From Podocnemis expansa (taxonomy: Eukaryota > Chordata > Testudines > Podocnemididae): 64,000 bases of DNA. Below, in pieces: positions 42,001-54,448 of this stretch (position 1 is its first letter; each line of letters starts with the position of its first letter). The position numbers and the translations under genes are program-made. The notes beneath the pieces were generated by a model. It was not told where the DNA came from and made no database searches. It saw only the letters and a list, made by a program, of their open reading frames with translations. The stretch lies in assembly GCA_007922195.1 (NCBI GenBank), contig ML681992.1:37795708-37859707 (forward strand), written 5' to 3'.

Positions 42001-44164
42001 GTTACCTCATAAAGGCCGACACAGATGTCTAATGTGTTTGTCCCAGGCTTGCACTTCAATGTCCACTTCATGTTCAGAATTGTTACAAAGCAGTATGTTG
42101 TCATTCTCTGGAATGCAGAAAAAAAACATCTCCGCACTAGGTAAAAGGTGTATATAATAGTACGCAGACTACATTGTCTAGAGAATAAATTACTGCCTTA
42201 ATTTGTTGTAACAGCTGAAACAACTTGAAAATACTTATACCCTTTGATTAAAGAATTGTCCTCATTCTAAGAATGATGAGATTAAGCTTAGTTTTTGTGT
42301 TTTGTCATTATAGCACAGCTATGGATAATCATAATATTTAGTGAGTGTTAAAAGCTTTTAGGTCATCTAGTCCATCTTTTTACTCAAGTGCAGGGATGAC
42401 CTTTCTATATTGTAGATTGGTTCTTGTTTTTGCCCAATGTCCAAATAGTGGGACATCCATTAGTTCTCCAACAGGAGGTGAAGATAACAGACTAAAAAAA
42501 CATACTAGACTAACACGGCTATCCCTTTGGAAATTAAAAAAACATAGTGTCACACTTAATTTTCCCTTTCTTAAATGTCATCTCATTCCTTCCTGTTATA
42601 CCTCCTTTCATAAAGAACTCTCTTTTTTTCATTGGTGTTTGCATCCTTTCAGTAGACTGTCTTCATATCCCCAACTCCTTAGTTATCACTTAGTCAAGCA
42701 ATAATGTCCATACTGAGCTTTTAAACTGTACACGTACATCAGTCCATACAAACTCCTCACCATTTTTGTTGCTCTTCTCTAAACTCTTGACTATTCCTCC
42801 CACTCCATAACAATTTCTTTCTAGTACTGAGGTGAGCTGAATCCAAAGAGTCAAATGAGACCACACTGGATCTGTGTAGGGAGAATTTATTGTCTTTTCT
42901 TCTGGCCCCTTCGACTGTCATAAAACACTGGAAAAACATGTCTAATCTGCTTTCCTCTTTCATTTTAGGGAACGTCTACACTAATTCAGAGGTGTGTTTA
43001 CACCTTGGGTAAACATACCTATGTTATCTGGCTAGAGTGGTTAAAAATAGCAATGAAGACGTGGCAGTGCGGACTCTAAGAGCATGTCAGCTCTGCCCCA
43101 CTGGTAGCATGAAGGAGGCATGAATTGCAATGCAGGTGTAATCTAATGGTCCTCTTTGAGAAGAACTACTTTAGTACAAACTCTGAACCTTTAAGTTTGT
43201 GCCGGCAACAGGACCAGCTTTAGGGATGAGCTCATGTGGCACCGGCTCAGGGCGCCAAAGCTTAGGGATGCCAGCCGCAGCCTGGCTAGTCAGCTCCATG
43301 GGGAGGCACAGCTGACTGCCACACTTCCAGTGTGACTTTGGGCCCTCCCACCCTCCCTCCAGTCCTAGTCAGCAGGCCGCAGCCGGCCTGCCCTGCTCCC
43401 ACAGGCAGATCAGCTGGCCCAGAGGTGCGGCAGGAGCTCAGAGCTCGGCCTCAGGCTGGCCCACCCCACTCCCCTCCCCAGTGCCAGGCAGAGGGGCGCA
43501 AAAGTTGGCTCAGGTCTCCATGGCCACTTGAGCCAGGCCTGGCCGGCAATGTCCACACAGAATAATTACAGTGAAGCTCTTTGGCACGCACCGATTTTCA
43601 CATCCCTTTACTATAAACTGCAGAGCAGCCTGGACATACCCTCAGTCTTCTTCAGTCCTAAAGCTTCCAGGTTTTCTTTCCATTGAATTGTCTGAAGCTG
43701 GGATGTATTAGTTTGCAGCTTTCCAGGATGAATTCTGTCGTCTTAAACTATGTCCTCAGTGGTGTTCACAGCTCCTCCCAATGTAGTATAATCTGAAAAT
43801 GTTGTTCTCATTCCTCTTAGTCCATCTTAGTCCATCTTTTGGAAATAAAAAAAAAGCTGGTCATAAAATTTCTGTCTAAATGAAATCATACCTTATATAC
43901 CATTTATCTCCTGTGACTAGTCTCATGTTTGCAGGATTGGGGCCCTACTTGAGAAGTGCCTGGTTCCTGATTGTTGGATGTGTTGCATGTGGGTTCATGT
44001 TGCAGCAAATTCTATAAAAGTTCTTATGTGGAAGTTAATCCCTTAGGCCCAGATCCACAAAGGGTCCACTGGTTCCAAAGGAAGTAATGAGACTACATGC
44101 CTTTGTGAATGTGATCCTTAGTTATTCTCTTTCCACTCTCTCTGCCATCATCCTGAATGACGGA
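39063..44164. other. PDGFD: intron 3 sequence with scattered old repeat scraps
   Basis: Near 39505-39600 the words CATAGATTGATAGAGTTTAAG and GTCTGACCTGTATATCACTGCCC resemble an antisense CR1 3' end. Near 42340-42440 there is another CR1-like scrap (GGTCATCTAGTCCATC), and 42497-42540 is a truncated PLE-end copy on the + strand (ACTAGACTAACACGGCTATCCC). Around 43203-43555 a GC-rich stretch (CCGGCTCAGGGCGCC...) is probably a further DNA-transposon copy without visible ends. No gene is supported. Confidence 0.5.
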
Positions 44165-44275
44165 GGCTGTGTTCACATGTAAAATGTTATTTCAAAATAA
44201 CTTATTTTGAAATAACTTATTTTGAATTAAGAAAATGTTAATTTGAAATAAGGGAAACCCTCAAATTGAAATAGC

Positions 44276-45250
44276 ATGCCCTCTGTGTGGACATGCTATT
44301 TCGATTCAGGAGAAAGACAGCATTGGAGGCGTGGCAACATGGCCAGCTCACTGGGCCGTGTTGCTGGCCATGTTGCCAGCCAATTGCATAAAAGCAGGAA
44401 CAGACGTCCCCTCCCTGTCCATTGTGACTCCCAAGAGCTTGCGAGAGAGATGGCTATGGATGCTCCCTGGCTCCCATACCATCCTCGAGCGCTTGGTAGA
44501 CCTGCTGCAAGCCTGCAAGGTGCTGCCCTGCTGTGGGACACACTCTTCCCTGAGCCTGATGACTCTGGAGCTCAACCCCAGGCCATTGTCTCAGTGGCCC
44601 TCACAGCAGCAATAGCTCCCTGTCCCCCTTCTGTGCCACAGCACATCTGGGCACTGAACACCAGCACAGACTGGTGGGAGCGGGTTGTCCTGCGAACCTG
44701 GAGCAACAAGCAGCGGAGGAGGAACCTCCGGGTGAGCAAGGAGACCTTCACCCACCTGGTTGCCAAGTTCACCCTGGTCCTGCGCTAAGGGGACACGGTG
44801 ATGAGGGCAGCCATCCCCGTGGACAAGAGCATGGCCATCACTCTCTGGAAGATGGCCACTCCTGAGTCCCACAGGTCCGTTGCCCATTTCTTTGGCATCG
44901 GGAGGTTCACTGTTGGGGAAATGCTGCTGCAGGTCGCCCACGCCATCAACACAGTCCTGCTGCCATGCCTCGTCACCCTGAGAGCACTGCAGGACACTAT
45001 TGCTGGCCTCGTCACCCTGGGGTTTCCAAACTGCAGGGGGATACTCGATGCCACCCATATCCACGTGCGAACCCCACTGCACCAGGCAGCCGAGTACAGT
45101 AACAGGAAGGGATACCACTCGGTCATCCTGTAGGCCCTTGTGGACCACCAGGGCATCTCTCAGAACTGCTACATTGGATGGCCGGGGAGGGTGCCTGCTG
45201 CCAGGTGCACGAGGTGCTAGTGGACCTGTTCATGACCAAGGACCTGTGAG
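44276..45250 (+). pseudogene. Harbinger transposase (HARBI1-like nuclease), broken
   Basis: One frame runs through two in-frame stops: TAA at 44786-44788 and TAG at 45131-45133. Before the first stop the pre-catalytic region has WWERVVLRTW and NLRVSKETFTHLV. After it come AIPVDKSMAITLWKMATPESHRSVAHFFGI, the helix-turn-helix-like part, and GILDATHIHV with the first catalytic Asp (residue 84 of the 44798 frame). Past the second stop, ALVDHQG holds the second Asp, then NCYIGWPGR. The sequence then decays and an AATAAA signal follows at about 45320, so the last catalytic Glu region is deleted. Harbinger transposases cut DNA in partnership with the Myb-like protein encoded opposite. Confidence 0.88.
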
Positions 45251-45363
45251 GGCTAGGACCACTGCCCCACACCGCCATCTAGCCACAGTCAGCCCCCACT
45301 CACACACACAACCCCACCCAATAAAAGCAGAAATAGAACTGAATTCACTGTCATGTTTTTTAT

Positions 45364-47072
45364 TTACAGTGGGGGGAGGGTTAGGGCAACGAAGGCTTGG
45401 GAAGCAGGTATGGTATCTGGAACTTTGGAGGGAGAATGGGGGGGCATGAACTTGGAGATGGGAAGTAGGTAGGGGGAGAAGTGGAGGGGGCATGAACCTG
45501 GAAATTGGGAGTGCATAGGTGTTTGGGGACTTAGAAACATGGGGGGAATATGGGAGGCAATCCCAGGCCCATAGCTCTCTGTGCCACGCCCTTGGGCAAG
45601 GCCGCCCTGGGTCCGGGGCCTCCAGTGATGAGGGACAGCTCCCTGACTCAGAGGCACTCCCACAGGTGCCGGGGGCACAAGGTGCTGGGCTATGCACCGG
45701 AGGGTTGATGCTATGTCCTGCACAGCAGCGCCAATGGTCTGGAGCGCCTGGCCCTGCTTCTCCATGGCTGCAGCCTGCCATTCCATGGCAGCGACGATGT
45801 GGTCATCTGCATTGGCTGCACACTGGAGCTGGTGGATGGCTGCTTCTTGGAGCCTGCCCTGCTGCTCCCTCCAGGCATGGGCTGACTCCTCTGCTCAGTA
45901 GCCAAGCTCGAGGAGGCTGGTGAGGATGTCCTCCCTGGTGTGGTGGGCTCTCCTTCTCTGCCTGCCAGTGGGCCGGGGACTCTGTGGAGCTGGATGACCA
46001 GTGTGTCGGTGAGCTGCTGGGGCAAAGCAGAAAAAAGGGTTAACCCCCTTTGCCTGATGGCCTTGCCTGTGTGCATCCTCTCTGCAGCAAACCCTTCCAC
46101 CCTGACTGTCAGCGGCATTCCCCATTTGTGTCATGTGGGACACTGCACAAGGGTGCATATGCCTTGTGGTGCCCACAGTGGTGAGCGGTATTCAGCAGGA
46201 TGTGGGCTGAGAAGTTTCCCAAGACCACGGGCCAGTGGTGCAGCTTGCACGCTCTCTGACCTGGATGCTGGCACACCGCCTGGTGGCACTTCCCTGATGA
46301 GCATCCCCCACCCCGCTGGGTCCTGGCATCCTGGCGTTACATGCCTGTCTGCCACCAGCACCCATGGGAGGGCCCTTGTGCCACCCCCCAGCCCTGTGCC
46401 CTGCGTGTTCCAGGGCTGTGGAACCTAGTTAGCCATGGCATTGGCAGGCTCAGCTCTGCCTGCCTGGAGGGGGCAGGAACACTCACCAACAGGCACTCCA
46501 GATGTTCGCCTGGATGTCCCCTCCTCCAGGTCAGATGTGGATGCTGGCTCCTCACTGTCCCCCACTGGCTCTTCCTCCTCAGGTGTGGCAGGCCCCTCCT
46601 GAGCAGGGAAGAGCTCTGGACTAACCAGCGGGGAATCTGGTGACTGGGCACTCGCCAGCTGGCTGACATCTCCTACGTTGAGGGATGCCTCCCTCTCTGA
46701 TGGGCTTCTCTCAGGGGATCTGGTCACAGGGATGGGCTCTCCAGAGCCCATGGTTCGGGATGGGAGACTGGTGGGCTCGTCCCTGAGGAACACAGTCAGC
46801 TTATTGAAAAAGGGGCAATTGGTGGTGCTTACTGTCCCCTGGACCTGCCTTGCTTCCCTGGTGTGCGCATAGTTTTGGCACAGGCTTTTAATTTTTGAGC
46901 GCATCTGCTCAGTTGCGCATCGTGGCCCTGGCCTTTCATTTCTGCATTGATGTCCACGTAGACATCGCAATTGTGATGCCTTGCACAGAAACGCGCCCGT
47001 ATGTCCCCTCTGTCCCATATATCGAGGAGACAGAAGATCTCCTCCCGCACACACACAGGTGCCCGGCATCAT
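45364..47072 (-). pseudogene. Harbinger Myb/SANT-like partner protein, split by frameshifts
   Basis: On the - strand the DNA-binding trihelix region is divided between two frames. One (46829-47056) gives REEIFCLLDIWDRGDIRARFC and NAEMKGQGHDAQLSRCAQKLKA. The other (46425-47072) gives EQMRSKIKSLCQNYAHTREA and CPFFNKLTVFLRDEPTS, then an acidic linker with PEEEEPVGDSEE. Further downstream frames at 45711-46118 and 45364-45786 contain the Arg-rich stretch and a C-terminal region with EKQGQALQTIGAAVQDIAS, typical of the tail of these proteins. The - strand AATAAA near 45356 may be its polyadenylation signal. The Myb-like protein brings the transposase to DNA in related elements. Confidence 0.8.
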
Positions 47073-47579
47073 CCTTGGGCTGCGCCAGCACGTGCCTCAG
47101 CCATGCTGCACCAGCTTCAGGCACGTGGCAGCAATGGGGCTGGGCACTTCCTCCTTCCTGGTGCTATGCACCCTGGGAAGAGGAAGGGCAATCCAAGCCG
47201 AAATTGAAATAAGGGTCATTTCAAAACAATGTGTCCGAACAGTGTTGTTTCAAAATAGCCATTTTGATTCAATGGCTGTTCTGATTTGCAACAAAGTTTT
47301 GTTATTTCAAATTGAGTTCCATTATTTTGAAATGACGGAGCTCCATCATTTCGAAATAACAGAACATTGTTCGGACATAACAGTTTTTATATCAAACCGA
47401 CGGCTGTTATTTCAATTTAAAAACATCGTGTGAATGCAGCCAGAGTTAATACTGTTGATGAACTGAGGGGACCCATTTAATGTCTTGTCCTTCTAAAGGA
47501 GAATCTCATCTTTCTTTTTGAAAAGTTAAAATAAAAATTGTAGTTTCTAGCACTTTACTTTGTGAAATAGTCTTGAAAT

Positions 47580-48310
47580 TTAGGGTCAGATCTGCTGATG
47601 TAAATCAGAATAGCTCTGCTGTCTTTGCTGGAGCCATGCAAATTTACACCAGTGTTGAAAATAGTGTGTTGCTAAGTAGGATTGCACCTTCTGACAGTTA
47701 TGCTTACTGCCCACAAGTTTCATGTGCATTTAAGGACCAGACCAGTAGACATGACCCACTGAAAAACACGTTCCCACAGGGATCCATCTTGGCACAATTG
47801 TTCTTTACTCTTTATATCAACGACAGACCATGCCACAGTTACAGGAATATGGATATGCAAATGATCCCATGCTTGGTATCCAAGTGAGCACCTTCACCTA
47901 AAAAGAATGCATCTTTTTAGAAGACCTGAAAATATTGGGGGACTGCTATTAGTTATGGTGATTCTGACTGAACTCTGAAAAATTGCTGTCTCTGTTCTGA
48001 GAAACCAATGTAAAAAGAAACACCTGAATGACACCTTATGTGACACAAAACTCAGGCATGAGGATTTCCTGAAATATTTTGTATTGGGTCTGGATTGTAT
48101 AGCCTTTTGTATGAACAATGTCTTAACAAGACTACTGCCAAGATCTGGCCTATCAACTTAAAACACCAAAATTTTGAAAACATTGTCCAATATGATCACA
48201 GCTGCTCAGAATGTAGAGTACAGATTCTGTGGCATTCTCAAAAAGCTGCAAATGGTGAAAATATGCTTCTGGAAACCTTTGTCTACAAAGCAATAAATAC
48301 AATTATGGCC
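47580..48310 (+). pseudogene. degenerate non-LTR reverse transcriptase fragment
   Basis: The frame 47573-47887 has NTFPQGSILAQLFFTLYINDRPCHS, the RT block (PQGS-L-P-LF-LYINDxP) of non-LTR elements, followed by a position where an ADD motif would be expected but is not preserved. From about 47990 to 48250 reading in pieces gives AFSLRNQCKKK-like and LTRLLPRSG-like stretches consistent with the downstream thumb region of the same family. It is a very old copy. The clade (CR1/L2/Zenon-like) is not certain. Confidence 0.6.
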
Positions 48311-48579
48311 ATTATATAAATGAATTGAAATGCTGCTTTTTCAGATATGGTGGAATTTTTCCAGCTTGGTGAAGGAAAGGTGCTTGTTGGTAAATGCTTT
48401 AGGAGCTGTCAGACTGTGTAGTGTAATATACACCATTGCAGCTGAACGCCTCCGGTCCTGTAAGCCAAGCCCTACATAATCATTTTACATATATGAATTA
48501 CAGTCTGATAGCCAGTACCTAACCATCATTGTAACTTATGACATTCACTTCCCTTTCGGTAAACATGTGAGCTCATAAG

Positions 48580-49144
48580 CATAGGCAGTCTTAGCTATGG
48601 GGCAGGGTGGGCAAGTGCCCAGGCCCTGTGCTGAGTGATGGCCACATGCTGGCTGGCAGCCTACCAGAGCAGGAGCAGCCTGGCCAGGAGCCACAGTGCC
48701 GCACCTCCAGCCAGCCAAGCCAGGTGAGTTGGGAAGCTGGGTGACAGGGATAGGCCTGATGGGTGGGGGGGGCCCTCACGGCTGGAGGAGAGATGTGCAA
48801 TGGAGGAGGAGCAAGGGCTGCCAGCAAGGCCAGGGGGAGGAGGTGGGGGCACCAGAAGGCTGAGGGAGAGGTGTGGGCCAGGGGAGAGGCAGGTAGACCG
48901 GTGGTGAGGAAGCCAGCAGCAGGGACCAAGAAGAGGAGATGGATAACCCACAAGGCTGTGGGGGGGAGAGGAGAGAGATGGGGGAACCAGTGGCAGAGAG
49001 GCCAGCACCAGGGCCTGAGAGTTGGAGGCAGGGGCCCCATGAGGCAAGTGGGAGGGGCAAAAGTCAAGCATCGCCCCCCGATGGTAGGAGGGGCCCTATC
49101 CTTGACTTTTGCCCAGAGCCCCAGCTTCATTAAAATTGCCCCTG
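48580..49144. mobile_element. 565-bp hAT-type MITE with perfect 8-bp target duplication
   Basis: It starts CATAGGCAGTCTTAGC and ends AATTGCCCCTG, with a weak terminal inverted repeat. It is flanked by CTCATAAG on both sides (48572-48579 and 49145-49152). The interior is GC-rich, with AGGCCCTGTGCTGAG and GGGGCCCTATCC-like words. The long frames 48591-49130 and 48763-49230 are due to the composition and have no domain signature. Confidence 0.82.
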
Positions 49145-49152
49145 CTCATAAG

Positions 49153-52100
49153 GAGAACTCAGCACTACTAAAATCCAAAGAAGAAAGGGCATCCAAATCA
49201 GGTAATAGAAAGCATAAAACAACAAGATAGTCCACTTCCCTTATGTATAATTTATCTTAAGCACAAATGCATGAAAATCAGTCCTTTGCTTCCGTATCAT
49301 AGCAGTTTTCAGAGCTTGTGCTGCTGCCCAGGACTGGTTCAGTCACATTTTCCAGGTGCATTAAGAAATAAATTAAAAACATGGAAAGTTCTTATATAGC
49401 TGACTCCCTCCCATCCATGGACTTGCACAAATGTAGGTGTTCTGCTTGGTTCTCATCCGGAACAAAGAAGAGGGTGGGGAAGATAAGATAAAATAAAGCA
49501 AATCAAGGTTAGTAGCAAAAATGAATAACAGCCTGAATGTAGTTAAAATCACTTACCCATGCTCATTGACGATTGGTAATTTAGGACCAGATAGTGAAAG
49601 ACTGCTGCTTAATGGTGCAGAGAGCTTCATCACAATGTTTCCTCCATTTAGTCTCCATGGAGGGACAGCCAAAACAGCAAACCCTTGTGCTCACCTGAGC
49701 ACAGTGACTGCTGCTCCCTTCCAGCACACCCGCGGCTGATGGATAGAGACAGAAACGTGACTCCACACATCCCTACCCCACACAGGGGAGGGCATGCCAT
49801 ACCCCTTATGGAGTGTTCAATAACATCTGTGCTCGCTCATTGTGGCTCGTTATTCCGTGAGATATAATAATTCAGAACCACGATGCCTCTTGGAGATCTT
49901 GATTAGACAATAGGGTATCACTAGTGCTTCTGAGAGAAGAGCTATCATCTCCCTGGTCCATTATGTGATATCTGTCTATATGCAGCCCAATAGTACTATA
50001 TCACATGACAAGCTAGCATCAAGTTTGTCCTGTGTTATCATCCTCAGGTTTTATTTTACATTAGTTCTTTGAGTTTCCCTGTGCCATTGAGTGCAGTATT
50101 TGGTTCTAATCCTTTTCTCCGTATACATTTTTTAAAAAATGAAATCTTGTAAATAAATTGAAAAGAATATGGAAAAATATGTTGTTTCTCCCTCATCCTT
50201 TCCAGTTAGAGGGATTATAAGTGTTATTTGTGATAATAATAGGTACAAATCAGGCATGTGAAAGATTTTGGGTTGCTTGCCCCCCCTTTAAACATGAGCA
50301 GTATGTGAAAACACATTACTGGTGTTGAAAAGCAAGGATAAATAAGTTTTTTTAATTTTTTTTCCGTCTTAATTATTAGGCTGAAGTCAAGTTAAAATAA
50401 TCCAGGTAAGCTATATTCTTCACTGTTTGCAATAAATCAGCAGTTTTTGATCCCATCAGTAAACTGAAAGCTGGCAGAAGAGGGGTTTATACTCTGCAGA
50501 ATTGTGGTTCTTGGGGTTTTGCACTGTTTTCTGTTTTTGTGTTGTTGTTATCATCTTAGAAAGTTTAGTTCCCATTTTCAGTTGTCATTACAAGGGCAGC
50601 ATCTGCCAGTCAGAACGGGAAGCTGAACAGTTTGTTTTGTTTTGCATTATCCACTTGAACATGACACATGCTTCTGAGGCATGTTTACTGCAAAATTAAA
50701 TGGAATCCCCTGGGAGTGAACTCAAAACAAATGGAACCTTCAAGAGAAATCAATAGCTGGCATTGCTGTCAGTGCAGCTAATGTCCCTCCCTGGTACTTT
50801 TTTCTGTTGTTGTATCCCAGCATTAAGGCTAAATCTGCTTAGCTTCAATTAGAGCACCCCCCTCCCCCCGTTGTGTTTCACCCAAATCTCATTTAAGCAT
50901 TTCTTGAGAAAATCAGATCACTTAACAAATCATCCCAATAAGGAAACAGAAAATTTGGAATATTAAATATACGTATCTTATATTTATAAATGATTTTATG
51001 TTTTGTTTTCCACAATATGTGCAATTTGCTTAAATTTCCTATAAAAAAAGATGCAGGTGGAAAAATGTTTCCTAGGAGTTTTTCCTCCTTTGTTTTTTCC
51101 CTCTTGCATAATCCTAATTTCAGGACCAGTCAACAGGAACACCCTTTGGATTCAGTCACTCACCAAGGGACCACCTTAACTACCAATGCTGTTAATGCTC
51201 TGTGTTAATTTGAAGGACTTCTTTGCCTACATGGGCACTGTAGGGCTAGGAAAGCGTCAGCTTTGTCTTTTGGTTTTGCTTAGGGCAGTTTCTCCTGTTG
51301 TTGAGGAACTGCCTCCAAACACTATTGGTCAGCACAACAGAACCCCATGCGAGTCCTCTCAAGGGCATTGGATTCTGCATTAAGAATAAAGTTCAGACTC
51401 CTGTGGGATCAGTGTTTTCAAGCAGGAAGAACTGATATTACAAAGCTGCCTTTTGTATCACGGCAGAACTCATGCCGCTAAGCATCCCTTCAGCACAGTG
51501 CACAATGTGGGGCTGAAATCTGTGGTTCATTTATAGATGACCTCAGAGGGACAGCTGAAGAGCTATATTTAATACTTTTGCCTTACGTTTTCTTAACAAT
51601 CATTTAATTTTATGGTCTGCGTCAAATGCCAGCAAACAGGTCACTATAGACCTAGGGCGGATGATGGACATTTTTATAAATTGAATGATTAAATCTAATG
51701 CAAACTTTGTAGATCACACCAGTAAAGATTGTTGTGCCTCCAACATTGTTGAATGCATCAAACGGGGAAACTCAAGACCATCTTAATATTAATTGGCATC
51801 TTGTTTTTCAAAGGCACAGCTGTTGCCTGATAAGGTATAAAATGTCATCTTCCTTTTAAGACCGTTCATTTGATGTGTCTTGGGCTTTCTTATAATGTAC
51901 CTATATCCATCACTCTTATTCCAATAAAAGGGGGAGGAATAAGAGGCTTATTGACCAATTAGACCTGATATTAGAGATCTTTTTTTCAGTTTATGCTTTG
52001 CATAAATAGACACACCAAGCTGCAATTGAGCTGGATCATAATTATAGCTGAAATTTTAGTTTTTTTCTATAGAGTGTGGAATATCAGACTTTACTATCCT

Positions 52101-52690
52101 ACTATAAAATGTGACTATGTCAGAACAGATAAGTGATTCTGTATGTCATTGCACACTTGTATTAATATAGCTACTGATTGATATCTAGCAGCAAGAAATC
52201 AAGTATGTCAGTCTGAAAGGACAAGAGTAATAGCATCAGTCTTGGGGTCAGGTAGTTCAGGGTGTTAGTCAAATCCTTTGTAATATTGACTGTCTACCCT
52301 CCCTATCAATAGCCTTCTTTCTAGCACTGTAAAACACTCAGTAGTACTCATTGTACCTGATTGTTTGAGTAGCCATCTATTATGATACATTCTCACTACA
52401 GGTATATTTTATAATGGAATGGACCATTCTGTAGAATATTTCATTATACTTTTAAAGGAGTGATAAGGGGGGATAAAAGGGATTTAAAAATATGTACCAG
52501 TAACTTTATTATCCAGACATCAGATGGCTTTGCGTTAGGCTCTGTAATTTAACTTCCAGATTGTCGGAAACCTGCTGCAAAATCAAAAAGTAGGTACACC
52601 CTTTCTGTTACTTACTTCTGGAGCAGCTGCAAAGTGTTAGTATCAGTTTTAGAGTCCAAGCTGAGGCGTTTGAAAATGTGAGTATGCTAA
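49153..52690. other. PDGFD: intron 3 sequence, nothing recognised
   Basis: There is no gene and no clearly named repeat over about 3.5 kb, making this one of the longest repeat-poor stretches of the window. It could hold conserved non-coding sequence, which cannot be judged without alignment. Confidence 0.5.
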
Positions 52691-52699
52691 AATTTGGGC

Positions 52700-53560
52700 A
52701 AGCCACAGACTTAGTCATAGATTCATGGAGTTTGAGGCTACAGAGACGTAAGGTCATGCAGGCTGTCCTGTCCTCCTGCATAATACAAACTTCACCCACT
52801 GATTCCAAGTCTGTAACTTGTGGTTTAATTAAAGCATATATTATTTGAGAAAGGCACGTGGAATATGATTTGAAGTTCACAAAGAATTTACCATATCCCT
52901 TAGTAATCTCTTCCACTTGTTAATTATCCTTGCTATTAAAATATATATTTTATTTCCCATTTGAACTTTACTAAATTCAGTTTACCATCACCTGATTTTC
53001 TTATAGGTTTGTAAGCTAAAGCAAAGAGCTTTATAGTATCAGATATCCCCTTGTGTAGATAATCATAGTTAATGATCAAGTCATTTCTTACCCTTCCCCA
53101 AAGAGTCACAGATTCATAGCATTCAAGGCCAAAAAGGACCATTAGGTCATCTAATCTGACCTCATGTATACACAGGCTACCAAAACCAGCCAGCACCTAC
53201 ACCATGAACCCAACAACTGAAATTAAACTGAACTGTTACAGCTCACAAAATTCTAAATTATTATGTGCCACAGGCAGAGAGTAAGAGGAACTGAGATGTA
53301 GCAATGCCGGACATTGACCTCCTTTAGCTTTACATTAAAAGGCATGATTTCCGTATGGCAAACTATTCTTTTAGCTCTTCTCTGAACCTTCCTGATTTTC
53401 CAGTATCTTGTTTGAAGTGTGGCTAGCAGAACAGGACAGAATAGTGGTCTTATTAATATTATATAGAGAAGTAATGCAACTTCTCTGTTGCTACTCAGTA
53501 TCATATCCTTAAACAACTCTAGAATACCTACTAATAAACACTGCAATGATTAGAAAGTGA
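52700..53560 (-). repeat. CR1 3'-region fragments
   Basis: On the + strand CATAGATTCATGGAGTTTGAG (52719), CATAGCATTCAAGGCCAAAA (53115) and CATCTAATCTGACCTCATGT are CR1-type 3'-end words in antisense. 53330-53470 contains CTCTTCTCTGAACCTTCCTG and CAGAACAGGACAGAATAGTGG, the upstream CR1 region. Two or more old copies are probably mixed here. Confidence 0.6.
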
Positions 53561-54445
53561 AAACACTTTGTTTGATTAACTGAAAGTTATGATGTCAGTA
53601 GTTTTACAGGCCTCTTGTAATTTATGCCTGTGTCATTCTATTCATCTTGAAAACCAAAGTTCTGTAGCTGTGCTGCAGTATTTCCTGAAAAATGATCATG
53701 AAACAGCCCAACTACATAAGCGTGATTCTTTAATAGAGTTGTGGGTCTTCTAATGCTTCTTGTATGATAGGACCGTGTTCTTCCCACTTTTTATTATTTC
53801 ACTTAAAATACTTGTCCCTTTCCTTATAAGATGTGGTGATTTCAAGGTTTGCTGTTCTGTAAGAATATCAGTGCTGATGCCAGTTATGGGGTGGGAAAGA
53901 GTAAAACCTGCTCTTGCCCCAACTTGTGCCTAGAATATTGTCATTTACTAGGTGTCAAGTTCTGGTGTGAGAATCTGGGTACAGAGAAGTTCTTCTACAA
54001 TCTGATCTACCTGTCTGTAAACAGGTGAAACTCCCACCTTAAATTCACCTCCTGAGGGTTTGTCTTTATTCACTGAAATAGTAATAGAATTTATTTTTTT
54101 TCCTCATGGTTCACTCTTTCAAGGGTTTTTTTCCCTATAAGGCTGCCTTTGTCCTAATCCCTAGTTCCTTATGTCATAGTAAAATGCCCCAACTTCTTTC
54201 ATACTCAGATTAGATTTATTTGGAGCTGCCTGATCTAATCTTAGCAGAATCATCTCAAAGATCAGGATAATTCTTCACAGTCTGTCTTATGACAAATCTA
54301 AGACATTTATTACTATGCATCTAACTAGAAACAGGGCTCAAATTTTTCTGCCTTTCCATGTTCCTGACTTTCTCCCCCCAACCCCCCGCCACCTTTTTTC
54401 CCCCTCCTTTTTTTCTTTTATCCCCTCTCTTCCTTTACTTTTCTC
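53561..54445. other. PDGFD: intron 3 sequence, nothing recognised
   Basis: AT-rich sequence followed by a C- and T-rich stretch near 54372-54440 just before the next MITE. No gene is supported. Confidence 0.5.
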
Positions 54446-54448
54446 TTA

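Larger units (their letters stand above)
44165..47441 (+). mobile_element. PIF/Harbinger DNA transposon, 3.28 kb, two genes, inactivated
   Basis: The ends are GGCTGTGTTCACATG and TCGTGTGAATGCAGCC, inverted repeats that continue inward into TTATTTCAAAATAAC-type palindromes on both sides. Inside are a transposase gene on the + strand and a Myb/SANT-like gene on the - strand, arranged convergently. This two-gene architecture is diagnostic of PIF/Harbinger. The flanking trinucleotides GGA and AGA match at two of three positions. Stops, frameshifts and a 3' deletion in the transposase make it non-autonomous now. Confidence 0.9.

Noticed and set aside
42970..43560. MITE bounded by GTCTACACT and GTCCACACAG words
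   Set aside because: The two words lie in the same orientation and do not form inverted repeats; no target duplication was found.
44591..45148. 185-codon - strand frame across the Harbinger transposase
   Set aside because: It mirrors the real transposase frame on the + strand and has no homology of its own.
48591..49230. Long Pro/Ser-rich frames on both strands
   Set aside because: They lie wholly inside a GC-rich hAT MITE with perfect target duplications.
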